Source of the DNA: Truepera sp. bin119
GTDB lineage: Bacteria; Deinococcota; Deinococci; Deinococcales; Trueperaceae
DNA length: 58,318 bases
Direction: 5' to 3'
Assembly (NCBI GenBank): GCA_002239005.1
Contig: MPNL01000018.1
Location: 1-58,318, forward strand
In this document: positions 46,836 through 55,641 of the stretch, in pieces
Layout: each line of letters begins with the position of its first letter
Numbering within the stretch: the stretch's first letter is position 1
Notes under the pieces: generated by a model
The model's input: only the letters and a program-made list of their open reading frames with translations
What the model was told of the DNA's origin: nothing
Databases searched by the model: none
Program-made: the position numbers and the translations under genes

Positions 46836-47321
46836 ATGAGCCTATCGGTTATCAGCCGGGGCAGGTCGCTACTAGCCTTGGCGGTCATTCTGACCCTCAC
46901 TCCACTGGGAGAGGCCACCAGCTCAGACCGAGACCGTTTTGAACTCTTCAGCGACTGCCAGCCGATCTACCTTCTCGTGGAAAACCTATCACCCGCTGCT
47001 GTGGAGATAGGTCTTGCTAAGGAGGCAATTCAGGCCGCTGTGGAGAGTCGCCTGCGTTCGGCACAGCTGTACAACCTGGAAGCTTCCACCCCCTTCCTCT
47101 ATGTCTACGTGCACGTGGTCGGTATCGCCTTTCACATCGATCTGGAGTACAACAAACAGCTTCTTGACCCGGCCTCCGGCTTCACCAGTCGAGCGATCAC
47201 TTGGAGCACCGGAACCACCGGTACCCACGGTAGAGATGCGAGCTTCATCCTGGCTTCGGTATCCGAGCTAATGGATCTCTTCCTAGTCGAGTTCTTGAGG
47301 GTGAACGAGGGGGCCTGCTAG
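46836..47321 (+). CDS. Hypothetical secreted protein
   Basis: 161 aa. Signal peptide (LLALAVILTLTPLGEATS), then one compact domain: FELFSDCQPIYLLVENLS, IQAAVESRLRSAQLYN, PFLYVYVHVVGIAFHIDLEY, ITWSTGTTGTHGRDASFILAS and a C-terminal VEFLRVNEGAC. Two cysteines could form a disulfide. Resembles a common uncharacterised periplasmic protein; no function can be given. An A/G-rich site (CAGGGG) precedes the ATG. Confidence 0.75.
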   Translation: MSLSVISRGRSLLALAVILTLTPLGEATSSDRDRFELFSDCQPIYLLVENLSPAAVEIGLAKEAIQAAVESRLRSAQLYNLEASTPFLYVYVHVVGIAFHIDLEYNKQLLDPASGFTSRAITWSTGTTGTHGRDASFILASVSELMDLFLVEFLRVNEGAC

Positions 47322-48070
47322 GACCTGCTTTGTGACCTAGAACCGACCGATCTGATTTACGCTCACACCTCGTCGAAGACGCTGGCTCTAGCCATCCTGG
47401 ACACGGATTATTGGTCATGATCGCGAGTAGGGAGATCTTGAGCACACCCGCCTTACTAGGCAGAATCTGACCCCTCAAATGGCCAAGCGCGGTCTGCGAG
47501 GTTATCGGTATGCGGCTTCGCTGCTACAGCAATGGCATCGCGCAGCTTCTGCCATTCAGTGCTACTACTGGTTGGATCTATTCGCGTCACGAATAAGCAA
47601 GATGGCCCCGATGATCGCGGGTAAGGCTGCGATAGAAACTACACCGAAACCAAGGAGCAGGCGTTCATGGTCACCTATAGGTTGATTGCGGATAATCAGA
47701 GACGATTTTCGGAGGCGTTCCAGCATCCGGGTGGGGTGGGATGGAGCCGTGGGCTTTCAAATTGGCGGCGTCAGAAATGTTCGTCTTGAAGAGCTCGAGG
47801 GGCTACTCGACAACCGCCTAAGTGCGATCCTGCTAGAGCTACAGTCAATGTCATCGATATAGGATGCATTAACGGAGATCAAGGAGATACTGCTGCGGAT
47901 CGAGGGGCACTTGGAGACAAGGGGCGACCAAGCTTCTAACCCCTGAACCACCATCGGCGCGGCTGCTGCACCTCTCTCGGCTGGCAGGGAGTTCTCAAGC
48001 CGTGACACTCGCTCGGCTAGGTCGCCAAGCGCGGCAGGACCGGTCGCTCAGCCCCGACAGACGGCGGCTA
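47322..48070. other. Decayed region with gene remnants
   Basis: On the plus strand about 47790-47940 reads VRLEELEGLLDNRLSAILLE...stop...DALTEIKEILLRIEGHLETRG, a coiled-coil tail like those of small membrane-anchored helical proteins, broken by a TAG near 47860. On the minus strand a 53-codon frame (47565-47726) is described separately. Nothing else was recognised. Confidence 0.4.
47565..47726 (-). CDS. Possible 53-aa membrane protein
   Basis: Reads MLERLRKSSLIIRNQPIG and then RLLLGFGVVSIAALPAIIGA and ILLIRDANRSNQ, with one clear membrane helix. Downstream on the same strand a different frame continues plausibly (STEWQKLRDAIAVAAKPHTD), so this may be a frameshifted relic of a larger protein. 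No ribosome site. Confidence 0.3.
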   Translation of the reverse strand: MLERLRKSSLIIRNQPIGDHERLLLGFGVVSIAALPAIIGAILLIRDANRSNQ

Positions 48071-48904
48071 TCAGGACTCCGAGCCGATGGTGGCAAGCCG
48101 GCCCGAGATCTCGCGCAGGCGCAGCCACTGCAGGTAGTAGAGGGGCAAAAGGATTACCGATTCGGCAAGCTGGAAGACATACATGACGACGGAGAAGACG
48201 GTGCCGTACTCTACGGTCTCGTTCGCTGCCGACCGGATCGAGAAGACCAGCAGGGCGATCACGAACAGCCAGACGATGCCGAAGTTCGCGGCTTCAAGGT
48301 CGGACAGCTTGATCTTCCAGCGCATCATGTCGCGGAGGTGCCGTCCGGCACGCGCGGCGTCAGCGCTCTTGACAACGTCGACCTGCCGCTCGTGCTCGTC
48401 ATTCAGCCCCTTGTTGTAGCGCAGGGTCAGCCTACCGGTCAGCGCATAGAGAACCACCGTGACACCGACGACGGCGAGGCAACCGAGGAAGACCGGTAGG
48501 TTCAGCAGCGACAGGATGAGGATCGTTCCGGCCAGGCCGATCACGCTGGTGATGAGGTTGGGGAGGGAGTTCTCGAAGAACTCGACGATCTCGCGGAGCA
48601 TTCCGATCCGGGCGGTCGTGGTCGACGTGCTGTCCTCGGACTGCCGGCCCACCAACTCCTCGCCGAGGCGTGCGTAGAAGCGGGCGTACGCCCGGCTGTC
48701 GACGAGCCGCCGGGCAATCGCGACCCCCATGGCCGCGATGCCAAGTCCGGCGAATTCATAGAGCCCACGCGCCGAATCTGCGAGAACGCTGTTGATGGCC
48801 CGGCCGATGACCAGCGGAAACAGGGTCCAGCCGACGGCCTCCAGGACGACAAGGGTCAGAGTGAGCGCGATACGGCCGCCGAAGCGTTTCAGGAGCGCGC
48901 GCAA
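48071..48904 (-). CDS. ABC transporter six-TM domain protein
   Basis: 277 aa with about six membrane spans and no ATP-binding domain: RIALTLTLVVLEAVGWTLFPL, GLGIAAMGVAIARRLVDS, LITSVIGLAGTILILSLLNLP and SVVMYVFQLAESVILLPLYYL. It matches the stand-alone 'six-transmembrane domain' ABC family (related to SbmA-like or exporter membrane domains). No ATPase gene is adjacent. Substrate unknown. Confidence 0.75.
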   Translation of the reverse strand: MRALLKRFGGRIALTLTLVVLEAVGWTLFPLVIGRAINSVLADSARGLYEFAGLGIAAMGVAIARRLVDSRAYARFYARLGEELVGRQSEDSTSTTTARIGMLREIVEFFENSLPNLITSVIGLAGTILILSLLNLPVFLGCLAVVGVTVVLYALTGRLTLRYNKGLNDEHERQVDVVKSADAARAGRHLRDMMRWKIKLSDLEAANFGIVWLFVIALLVFSIRSAANETVEYGTVFSVVMYVFQLAESVILLPLYYLQWLRLREISGRLATIGSES

Positions 48905-48951
48905 CGACGACTCCTCGCGAGAGTGTCAAGCAGCACGGCGGTTCAGTCTAT

Positions 48952-48985
48952 CACGACGCACCTGAGGGCGGGCGCCCCCGTCGTG
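48952..48985. other. Hairpin upstream of the ABC membrane gene
   Basis: CACGACG ... CGTCGTG with an inner GGGCG/CGCCC stem. It lies 48-81 bp before the gene start and could be a regulatory stem or the stop of an upstream transcript. No T-run. Confidence 0.4.
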
Positions 48986-49114
48986 CGGCGCATAGATGCC
49001 TCTATCGCAAGTAGAAGATATAGGGGCCGAGCTTCCTCAGCGGGCGAGCAGTGTGGCATGAGCTGGTAGCGAACACGCTCGCTCGCACTCGCACCGCCTC
49101 ACCCCAGTAGAGGC

Positions 49115-49768
49115 TCAGTCGGGACGTTCTTGAGGAGGCTTAGAGTCTGAGAGGACTGCGGTGAAGACCAGCTGCAGAGTCACCTCATCGGCGACCCAGC
49201 TAACCTGCGGCACCCCTGGGATGCGGAGACCGTAGTCGCGCCAGAGAATCGTCGTCGAGGCCCGTCCCTGCAGTTTCGTTTCGGACGCGACCCTCACGGT
49301 CGTATCGAAGACCACCTCGTTAGTGCTGTTGCGGACTTTGAGCATGCCGGTGATCTGCAGTTCGAGGGTGTCTCCCACCTGGACGAGGGGGGGCATTCCC
49401 GTAATCGCTGTGGGTTCGAAGGTGATATAGCGATACTCGTCCCGGTTCGCTCTCAGGACCCGCCTGATGACGGCGCGATCCCTCCCTCTTCTGCCGCTAT
49501 CCAGGTCGCGGGCATCGATGGTGATGGTGCCGACCGAGGTACTTAAGGGGTCGTTCCGATCGAACTGCACCGTGCCGGTCACCAGGGGAGTGGCGCTGAC
49601 GACCGTGATGTCGCGACCCATAAACCCCTCGTCGATTCGGTAACGAGCCTCCGTACCCTCCACCAGCTGGAAAACCGGGGCTTCGATATCCTGGGCGAGG
49701 GCTGCTGCGGTCGCCAGCACCAGCACGATTGCTGCAAGCCGTCCCTGTTTTCCCATGCCAGTGACCAT
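49115..49768 (-). CDS. YceI-like secreted protein, paralog 2
   Basis: 217 aa. Signal peptide (LAAIVLVLATAAALAQ), then AQDIEAPVFQLVEGTEARYRI, TPLVTGTVQFDRNDP, ITIDARDLDSGRRGRDRA and SWVADEVTLQLVFTAVL. Strong match to 44640-45260. The start may be MGKQGRL rather than MVTGMG. A solo MITE-A end lies 10 bp upstream of the start on the plus strand, where its promoter should be. The next upstream same-strand genes are a PH-domain protein and a broken ankyrin gene. Confidence 0.87.
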   Translation of the reverse strand: MVTGMGKQGRLAAIVLVLATAAALAQDIEAPVFQLVEGTEARYRIDEGFMGRDITVVSATPLVTGTVQFDRNDPLSTSVGTITIDARDLDSGRRGRDRAVIRRVLRANRDEYRYITFEPTAITGMPPLVQVGDTLELQITGMLKVRNSTNEVVFDTTVRVASETKLQGRASTTILWRDYGLRIPGVPQVSWVADEVTLQLVFTAVLSDSKPPQERPD

Positions 49769-49777
49769 AGCATTTAC

Positions 49778-49815
49778 GAGTCCGTTCCATAAGCTGCGAG
49801 TGGTCCTGAAGTGTG
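49778..49815 (+). repeat. Solo terminal repeat of MITE family A
   Basis: GAGTCCGTTCCATAAGCTGC and GAGTGGTCC match the MITE-A end at 956 and 35941. No second end was found nearby. Confidence 0.65.
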
Positions 49816-49955
49816 GTAATCCGGTTCGGTTATCAGCCCAACCGAGGGCGCAGACAGGTTGTGGGTCAGCGTTGCTGCCACAGAATCTCCTGGTCAGGCT
49901 CTTAACAAGTAGTATCGAGCCCGAAAGCAGGCCAGAGCGTCACCCTGGCCAATCC

Positions 49956-50378
49956 TTACTGAGCCGAAGCTAGCTTTACTTGGGCCTCTTGTAGCGCTCT
50001 GCGAAAGTCCATCGGATTGTCGATAGGCGGAAGCTTGATCCCACCGTTCCCAACGCCACGGCACAGAACTTTGCCAAAGCCGAAGATACGGCCCATTGGC
50101 CCCTGCTCCAGATTTATCTCCGCTATTCGCCGAAGATCGACCTCTTCAGTTTTCCGGGCGATCCATCCATGCTTGTAAATCAGGCGCTGATTGGCAATCT
50201 CGATAGTCCATCTTCTTATGAACGTCCCCAGGACAATCAGTGCGACGATCAGCCATAGAGCGGGAAACCAGAGCGCCACTACAGCCGGGAGGACTAGCCC
50301 CAGCCAGTCAGACTGAGGGAGACGACCCCTGCGGACAATGTGTTCGTTGGGTAGTAGTGACCGCTCAAGGTAGCTCAT
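49956..50378 (-). CDS. Membrane-anchored PH-domain protein (bPH2-type)
   Basis: 140 aa. N-terminal LLPNEHIVRRGRLPQSDW, two membrane spans (LVLPAVVALWFPALWLIVAL, IVLGTFI), then the PH core RRWTIEIANQRLIYKHGWIA...EEVDLRRIAEINLEQGPMGRIFGFGKV. It resembles YdbT/YdbS-type or 'PH domain' proteins of unknown role. The C-terminal MDFRRALQEAQVKLAS is helical. Confidence 0.85.
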   Translation of the reverse strand: MSYLERSLLPNEHIVRRGRLPQSDWLGLVLPAVVALWFPALWLIVALIVLGTFIRRWTIEIANQRLIYKHGWIARKTEEVDLRRIAEINLEQGPMGRIFGFGKVLCRGVGNGGIKLPPIDNPMDFRRALQEAQVKLASAQ

Positions 50379-50431
50379 CGCTTATAACCTCCCAGGACTA
50401 TAGTCTGTTACGGGTGGTAGGAGGCGAGCTC

Positions 50432-51316
50432 CTACTCGAGACTCCCCTCGTAGAGCCGCCAGTAGGCGTCTATACCCTCGAGGGCTTCGTTGATCTGAGC
50501 ATAGTCCCAGGGTGTCAGGCCCTCGGCATCTTCGGCAGCTGCATCCGCGCCGGCGTCGAGTAGGGTCGTGATGACGGCGGCTCTAATGATGGCGGGGCCA
50601 TCGGTGAGCAGGGCCGCATAGTGCAGGGGGGCCTAACCGCCCCCGTCCCGAGCATTCACCTCTGCCCCGGCCTCCAGCAGGGCCGTGATGACGGCGGGGT
50701 TGTTGCTCCCCCGGGCCGCATAGTCCAGAGGGGCCCAGCCGCCCCCGTCCCGAGCGTCCACCTCCGCCCCGGCCTCGAGCAGGGCCGTAATGACGGCAGG
50801 GTTGGCGTTGTACTCGGCTGCGTAGTGCAGGGGGGTGATGTCGCGCCGGTCCCGGGCGTTCACCTCCGCCCCAGCAGCGAGGCAAACGGCCACTAGCTCC
50901 AACGTGGCCGATCTGAAGAACTCCCGCCTGTTCCACCCGGTACAGTCCGCAGCAACCGCCTGCGCCTCGCTTAGTCGGCTGTAGACATCAGAGCCTTTAA
51001 GCTCTTCTCGGTCCCTGGCGTAGTCCCAGGGGGTGTTGCCACTGAGGTCCCGAGCGGTCGCGTCTGCACCGGCCTCGAGCAAGACTTCGATGACAGCGGG
51101 GTTGTTGCTCCCCCGGGCCGCAAGGTGCAGGGGGGTGTGGCCCAACACAGCGGCTCGGATGTTCACATCGGTCCCGGCAGCGAGGCACGCCCTCACCTCA
51201 GCGGGTGTGGCAGTTAGGAAGAATAGACTCGTACTCCACCCCTCACACCCCTGGGCAAGCCCCTGACTCGCTAATGCGAGTACGCTCCAGATCACTGGCA
51301 GGCTTCTCAGTCTCAA
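50432..51316 (-). pseudogene. Secreted double-module ankyrin protein with an internal TAG
   Basis: Start TTG at 51316 (LRLRSLPVIWSVLALASQGLAQG signal peptide) with a purine-rich GGGAGGGGGAG upstream. Module 1: cap GCEGWSTSLFFLTAT, repeats to NTPWDYARDRE. Module 2: cap DCTGWNRREFFRSATLE, repeats to ARDGGG, where TAG at 50633-50635 replaces the expected Trp of DGGGWAPL. The same frame continues APLHYAALLTDG...TPWDYAQINEALEGIDAYW to a stop at 50432. Read through, 294 aa. It is a nonsense mutation (TGG to TAG) or a sequencing error; without read-through the protein would stop at 228 aa. Confidence 0.75.
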
Positions 51317-51456
51317 GGTCTCTCCCCCTCCCGAGACCACAACATCCTACCCGGAGAGTGGGCTTATCAGCCGGGGTTCACAGTGAGGTCGCTCGAGTGC
51401 GGTTCGGGAGGGAGGGGGGGTCCGCTACCTCTTACTCCCTTCGGTTCGGCCCAGTC

Positions 51457-51665
51457 GGTCGTAGTGTGAGATTGTCTCTGCCCCCAGAGGAGGGAGGCCA
51501 GTCCTGGTGCATCCTGCACTAGATGGAAAATACCGACCTCCCATGGCAAATCTAGCCTGCACCGAGAGTGCCCCAGCTACGGCCAGGCAGTACAAGGAAA
51601 CCTGATCGAAGGACGGATTCGCTGGATCCGTAAGGGCTACGGACCGGACCAGATCCGTTGTTGAC
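51457..51665 (+). mobile_element. IS1-like 5' end fragment
   Basis: Matches 33448-33660: GGTCGTAGTGTGAGATTGTC at the end, CATCCTGCAC, the region encoding ECPSYGQAVQGNLI, and the micro-element at 51609-51626 at the same site as 33609. It stops soon after CGTTGTTGA. Confidence 0.8.
51609..51626 (+). repeat. 18-bp micro-element, type I
   Basis: AAGGACGGATTCGCTGGA followed by TCCGT, forming the complete ACGGAT / ATCCGT stem. In the transposase frame: GNLI-EGRIRWI-RKGYGPDQIRC. Confidence 0.8.
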
Positions 51666-51787
51666 CTGCCCCCCCGGAACCGGTCCAGGCCCAATGGCAG
51701 GGCCAAACTGTCACAAGGGGGCAGGAGAAGCTCAGAAGAAGGTATCAGCCCGAGCAGATCAGCAACGAGGTGAAGCCGAAGTGCTCC

Positions 51788-52020
51788 TAAGGACGGACAA
51801 GACCCGTAGCGTCCGTCTGTGACGAGTCGCTCGCCAGGGAGATCCGCTACCCACTGATGAAGCCAAGAGGCTGATCGAGGACTGGCGAGGGCATTGCAAC
51901 CAGGTGGTCCACCTAGCACCCTGAACTACCAACCGCCAGTTCCAAAGACCGCACGTTGGCTTGGCCCGCCGGGACAGCTAGCTCACCCCTCAGGAAGGCC
52001 AAGCCACTAACATTCAAACC
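51788..52020 (+). pseudogene. IS3-type transposase OrfB, C-terminal remnant
   Basis: Reads CDESLAREIRYP, then DEAKRLIEDWRGHCNQVV, then after a one-base shift STLNYQPPVPKTARWLGPP. This is the end of an IS3 OrfB (rve core): ESFN-x-RLRDE..., the D-x-A-K-x-x-I-E-x-W helix, and 'RPHSTLNYQPPV'. Two or more frame breaks. It may come from the same family as the OrfA at the window's left edge. Confidence 0.65.
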
Positions 52021-52174
52021 GGACCTGCCAACAGGGGCAGGTCACTGGATCTTTTGCCGTATCCGAGGTTGCCTCAGTACCCTAAGGAAGCAGGGTCTTG
52101 ATCCGCTTGAAGCGTTGACCTGCGCGTTTCGGGGTGATCCCATCATGCCAGACTTGGCTAGGGCCTGAGTAGTC

Positions 52175-52187
52175 ACCTTAATAAGGT
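52175..52187. promoter_or_regulatory. Perfect palindrome ACCTTAATAAGGT
   Basis: 13-bp perfect palindrome 133 bp upstream of the importer gene at 52320. A related CCTTAATTATTAAGG is at 57762. It could be a repressor site for this importer; no known regulator is matched. Confidence 0.35.
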
Positions 52188-52319
52188 ATTGTCGGAGCGT
52201 TACCGTAGCCGTCGGAAGCGGCTGGCTTTGCGTTTCAGGTTGATCGCTGGTATTTTCAACTTTGAGTTGGCTCTGCCTTGACTTTGGCAAGAGGTCTAAT
52301 GGAAGTGAGGAGGATTATG

Positions 52320-53300
52320 ATGCGATTGTTTCGGCTATTCCGAGGCCTTTTGGGCGCAGCGCTCCTGTTGGCGGTCGGCACCACTGCGGTGGGTGCGGAA
52401 CCGCTGAAGATCGCGCATTCGACCTGGGTCGGCTACGGCCCGTTCTACATCGCCCAGGAGAAGGGATTCTTCGAGGAAGAGGGCCTCGACGTCGATCTTA
52501 TCCTCATGGAGGATACCAAGACGCGGGTCCCGGCCCTCGCTGCGGGAAGGATCGATGCCGCAGCGACTACGGTGGACACGGTGCTCACCTTCTACTCCGA
52601 GCGGCGGCCCTTCCGTTACCTGTTCGCGGTCGATGACAGCAAAGGCGGAGATGGCATCGTCGCCAACAACGAGATCAAGACCATCGCCGACCTCGCGGGG
52701 AAGAGGGTCGCATACCAGGAAGCCTCGGTTTCGCAGTTCTATCTGAGCGTTCTCCTGAGGGAGGCGGGCCTGTCCCTGGACGCCGTCGAGATGGTCAATA
52801 TGACCGCCGCTGACGCCGGGGCCGCGTTCGTCGCCAAGCGCGTCGACGCCGCGGTCACCTGGGAGCCTTGGCTCACACGCGGCGACCAGGCCGAGCACGG
52901 CCATATTCTCGTCGACAGTTCCTCCTCTCCCGGACTGATCACCGACGTCGTCCTGACGACGGTGGAGAAGCTCGAAGCGCGCACGGCGGAATTCCAGGCG
53001 TTATACCGCGCCTGGGTCAAGGCGGTCGAATGGCAAAAGGCGAACGAGGCAGAGGCGGACGCGATCATGGCGCGGGGAGTTGGCGGCTGGCTCAAGGAAG
53101 CGGAGGCCTTTGAGGAGTCCCGCTCCGGCGTCGCCTATTACGATTCCGCAATGAACGAAGCCTTCATCGGCACCGCTGAGATGCCGGGGACGATTACCAG
53201 GACGATCAGCAACGCCCTGACTCTGGGGCGGGAAGCTGGCCTGTTCGACCACGACCTGGAGCCCGCCACCCTGATCGCCTTCGAGATCGTCAACCAGTGA
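52320..53300 (+). CDS. NitT/TauT-type ABC importer, substrate-binding protein
   Basis: 326 aa from the ATG at 52320, six nt after GAGGAGG; the ATG at 52317 is an alternative. Signal peptide (LLGAALLLAVGTTAVG), then LKIAHSTWVGYGPFYIAQEKG, ILMEDTKTRVPALAAGRIDAAATT, DLAGKRVAYQEASVSQFYLS and DAAVTWEPWL: an SsuA/TauA/ThiY-like periplasmic binding fold. The solute could be a sulfonate, nitrate, urea derivative or thiamine precursor; sequence does not decide. It is first in a three-gene operon. Confidence 0.9.
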   Translation: MRLFRLFRGLLGAALLLAVGTTAVGAEPLKIAHSTWVGYGPFYIAQEKGFFEEEGLDVDLILMEDTKTRVPALAAGRIDAAATTVDTVLTFYSERRPFRYLFAVDDSKGGDGIVANNEIKTIADLAGKRVAYQEASVSQFYLSVLLREAGLSLDAVEMVNMTAADAGAAFVAKRVDAAVTWEPWLTRGDQAEHGHILVDSSSSPGLITDVVLTTVEKLEARTAEFQALYRAWVKAVEWQKANEAEADAIMARGVGGWLKEAEAFEESRSGVAYYDSAMNEAFIGTAEMPGTITRTISNALTLGREAGLFDHDLEPATLIAFEIVNQ

Positions 53301-53310
53301 GTTCGCCCGG

Positions 53311-54108
53311 GTGAAGAACACGCGCTCGGTCTTCGCGCCGAAGGTCGATATCCCCGCGGGACTGTACGTTTCCCTGAGCGTGACCTCCATCCTTTCGATC
53401 CTCGGCTTTTGGTGCGTGCTGACCTACGGTGGCGTCGTCTCTCCTGACTTCCTGGCGGCGCCGCACAAGATCGCGGTCGCCGGCTGGGAGAGAATGCTAG
53501 ACATCTCCCTGTTTGAGCATATGAGGGCGAGTCTTGTGGTCATCATGTCGGGCTTTGTGCTGGCGTCGGTCCTGGCGGTGCCGCTCGGCATCCTCACCGG
53601 AAGCTTTCAGTTCGTCGCGGCTCTCATCGAGCCGAGCGCCAGCTTCATGCGCTACATACCCGTTAGCGCCCTGATTCCGTTGTTGATCCTTTGGGTCGGC
53701 ATCGGCATCGAGCAGAAGATCGCCGTCATCTTCTTGGGCACGTTCTTCCAGCAGCTTATCCTCTTTGCCGATGTGTCCGCCCGGGTCAGCAAGGACTTGA
53801 TCGACTGCTCCTACACCCTCGGCGCGAACCGCTGGCAAGTAGTCTGGAGGGTCCTGCTCCCAGCCTGCCTGCCCGGAGTGATGGACAATCTGCGCGTCAC
53901 CATGGGCTGGGCCTGGACCTATCTCGTGATTGCCGAACTCGTTGCAGCCAATACCGGCTTGGGCTACATGATCCTCAACGCCATGCGCGGGCTGTTCACC
54001 GACGTGATCCTGCTCGGCATCTTCGTCATCGGCGCCCTCGGGCTGGCGACCGATCTCCTGTTCAAGGCGCTGCGCCGCCAATTGCTGCCCTGGTCGGCGA
54101 CGTTCTGA
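53311..54108 (+). CDS. NitT/TauT-type ABC importer, permease
   Basis: 265 aa with a GTG start 10 bp after the binding-protein stop. BPD_transp_1 fold with about six spans; the EAA loop is seen in ADVSARVSKDLIDCSYTLGANRWQVVWRVLLPACLPG. Also GWAWTYLVIAELVAANTGLGYMI. It pairs with the ATPase at 54122. Confidence 0.92.
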   Translation: MKNTRSVFAPKVDIPAGLYVSLSVTSILSILGFWCVLTYGGVVSPDFLAAPHKIAVAGWERMLDISLFEHMRASLVVIMSGFVLASVLAVPLGILTGSFQFVAALIEPSASFMRYIPVSALIPLLILWVGIGIEQKIAVIFLGTFFQQLILFADVSARVSKDLIDCSYTLGANRWQVVWRVLLPACLPGVMDNLRVTMGWAWTYLVIAELVAANTGLGYMILNAMRGLFTDVILLGIFVIGALGLATDLLFKALRRQLLPWSATF

Positions 54109-54121
54109 ATCTGGGTGCGGG

Positions 54122-54946
54122 GTGATGCTGGCCATTGACCGGGTGACCGTTCGGTTCGAGCGCAAGGGAAAACCGCCGGTCGTGGCCCTCGACCGGGTCT
54201 CCCTCACGGTCGATGACAATCAGTTCTCGGTGATCGTCGGTCCGTCGGGGTGCGGCAAATCCACCCTGCTACGGCTGGTCGCCGGACTGCAAACGGAGAC
54301 GGAAGGGCGCGTGACGCTGGGCGAGGAGCATATCCGCGGACCGTCGGCCGACCGCGGCATGGTCTTTCAGAGCTACACGCTGTTCCCGTGGCTGACCGTG
54401 CAACGCAACGTCGAGTTCGGCTTGAACCTGAAGGGTGTCGCCAGATCGGAGCGGGAGAGAACCGCCACCGACCTGATAGAAGAGGTCGGCCTGACCGGCT
54501 TCGAGGACGCCTATCCGGAGCAGCTTTCGGGCGGCATGAGGCAGCGGGTAGCGCTTGCCCGCGCCCTTGCCAACGATCCCAAGATCCTTCTGATGGACGA
54601 ACCCTTCGGCGCGCTCGACAGCCAGACGCGGCAACTTATGCAGGAACTGCTTCTCGACATCTGGGAACGCGACCATAAGACCGTGCTCTTCATCACCCAC
54701 GACATCGACGAGGCGATCTTTCTCGCCGATATCGTTCACGTCATGACGGCCCGGCCCGGCCGCATCAAGCGGTCGCTGCCCATCGACATACCCCGGCCGC
54801 GAAGTATCGAGACCCTGACCTCTGAGGAGTTCACTCGCTACAAGCGCGAGATCCTCGCCCTGATGTATGACGAAGCGGTGCGCGCCGACCGACACCGAGT
54901 CTGGACCGACGGGGCAGTTGGAGAGTCACCAGAGAATCGGTCTTGA
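54122..54946 (+). CDS. NitT/TauT-type ABC importer, ATP-binding protein
   Basis: 274 aa; GTG at 54122, with ATG at 54125 as an alternative. Walker A GPSGCGKSTLLRLVAGLQT, Q-loop VFQSYTLFPWL, signature LSGGMRQRVALARALANDP, Walker B ILLMDEPFGALDSQTR, switch His in FITHDIDEAIFLAD. It is SsuB/TauB-like and completes the importer. It begins 13 bp after the permease. Confidence 0.93.
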   Translation: MMLAIDRVTVRFERKGKPPVVALDRVSLTVDDNQFSVIVGPSGCGKSTLLRLVAGLQTETEGRVTLGEEHIRGPSADRGMVFQSYTLFPWLTVQRNVEFGLNLKGVARSERERTATDLIEEVGLTGFEDAYPEQLSGGMRQRVALARALANDPKILLMDEPFGALDSQTRQLMQELLLDIWERDHKTVLFITHDIDEAIFLADIVHVMTARPGRIKRSLPIDIPRPRSIETLTSEEFTRYKREILALMYDEAVRADRHRVWTDGAVGESPENRS

Positions 54947-55443
54947 TACGGGGAGAATACACGGCCTTCTGAGCGCTTCTGACAGACTTCCTTGAGCAGT
55001 AGATTCCACTTTCAGGAGTTGCGGAGGTGTCGGCGCCAGACCGACCCGAGTGCCGCCTTGAGGGGCCCCATGTTGTCCGAGGCACACACTAGACCCCGGG
55101 CGGCCGCTCGGGGAGGCCAGATTCCCCAGTGCTGTGGCAGTGGAGTTCAGGTCGCGCTCGAGCCGCGCTGAATAAGGGCGATCCATGAACCTCCTCAGGG
55201 GGTGGTCCTGTCCTCACCTACCGAGGTAGCGAGGGTGCCCGTACGGGTCCTCCGGCGAACTTCTCGATGAGGCTGCTGAGGATGGCGCGGTCGGCGAGCG
55301 GCTGAGCCGATCGAGTGGACCCCGCCCAAGATGGTAATCGTGGACCCCGGTCGAGAGGAGAGCAAGAAAGCGGGGTAGGAGACTCTACTCGCGAGGCATC
55401 TTCCCTTCGCCGCCCGTCCGCTAGCGGGGTGTAGCATCGACTC
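54947..55443. other. Intergenic, decayed sequence
   Basis: No gene is supported. On the minus strand near 55000-55150 a patch (GPLKAALGSVWRRHLRNS) could be a transposase relic, but the frame is broken and I cannot name it. Confidence 0.4.
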
Positions 55444-55641
55444 ATGACCCTGGACCTGGATGACTACGAGGACGAGTTCAAGGAGCTGGAGAGGATCCTC
55501 GAGACTGAGTGCGAGGAACTGCTCGAGGCCCTCGAGCTCCCCGATCCCGGCACCCCGGAACAGCTGGTAGCTGACACCCTCGCTCGCACTGGCGCCGGCT
55601 CACCCCAGGAGGCCAGTAGGGGCCGGTGGTTCAGGCCCTAG
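55444..55641 (+). CDS. Small acidic hypothetical protein
   Basis: 65 aa. Very acidic, helical first half (LDLDDYEDEFKELERILETE), then ELLEALELPDPGTPEQLVADTLARTG. Not recognised. Its 3' part recurs as DNA at 49055-49108, where the plus strand can read ELVANTLARTRTASPQ before a stop, so a second decayed copy exists. Confidence 0.5.
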   Translation: MTLDLDDYEDEFKELERILETECEELLEALELPDPGTPEQLVADTLARTGAGSPQEASRGRWFRP

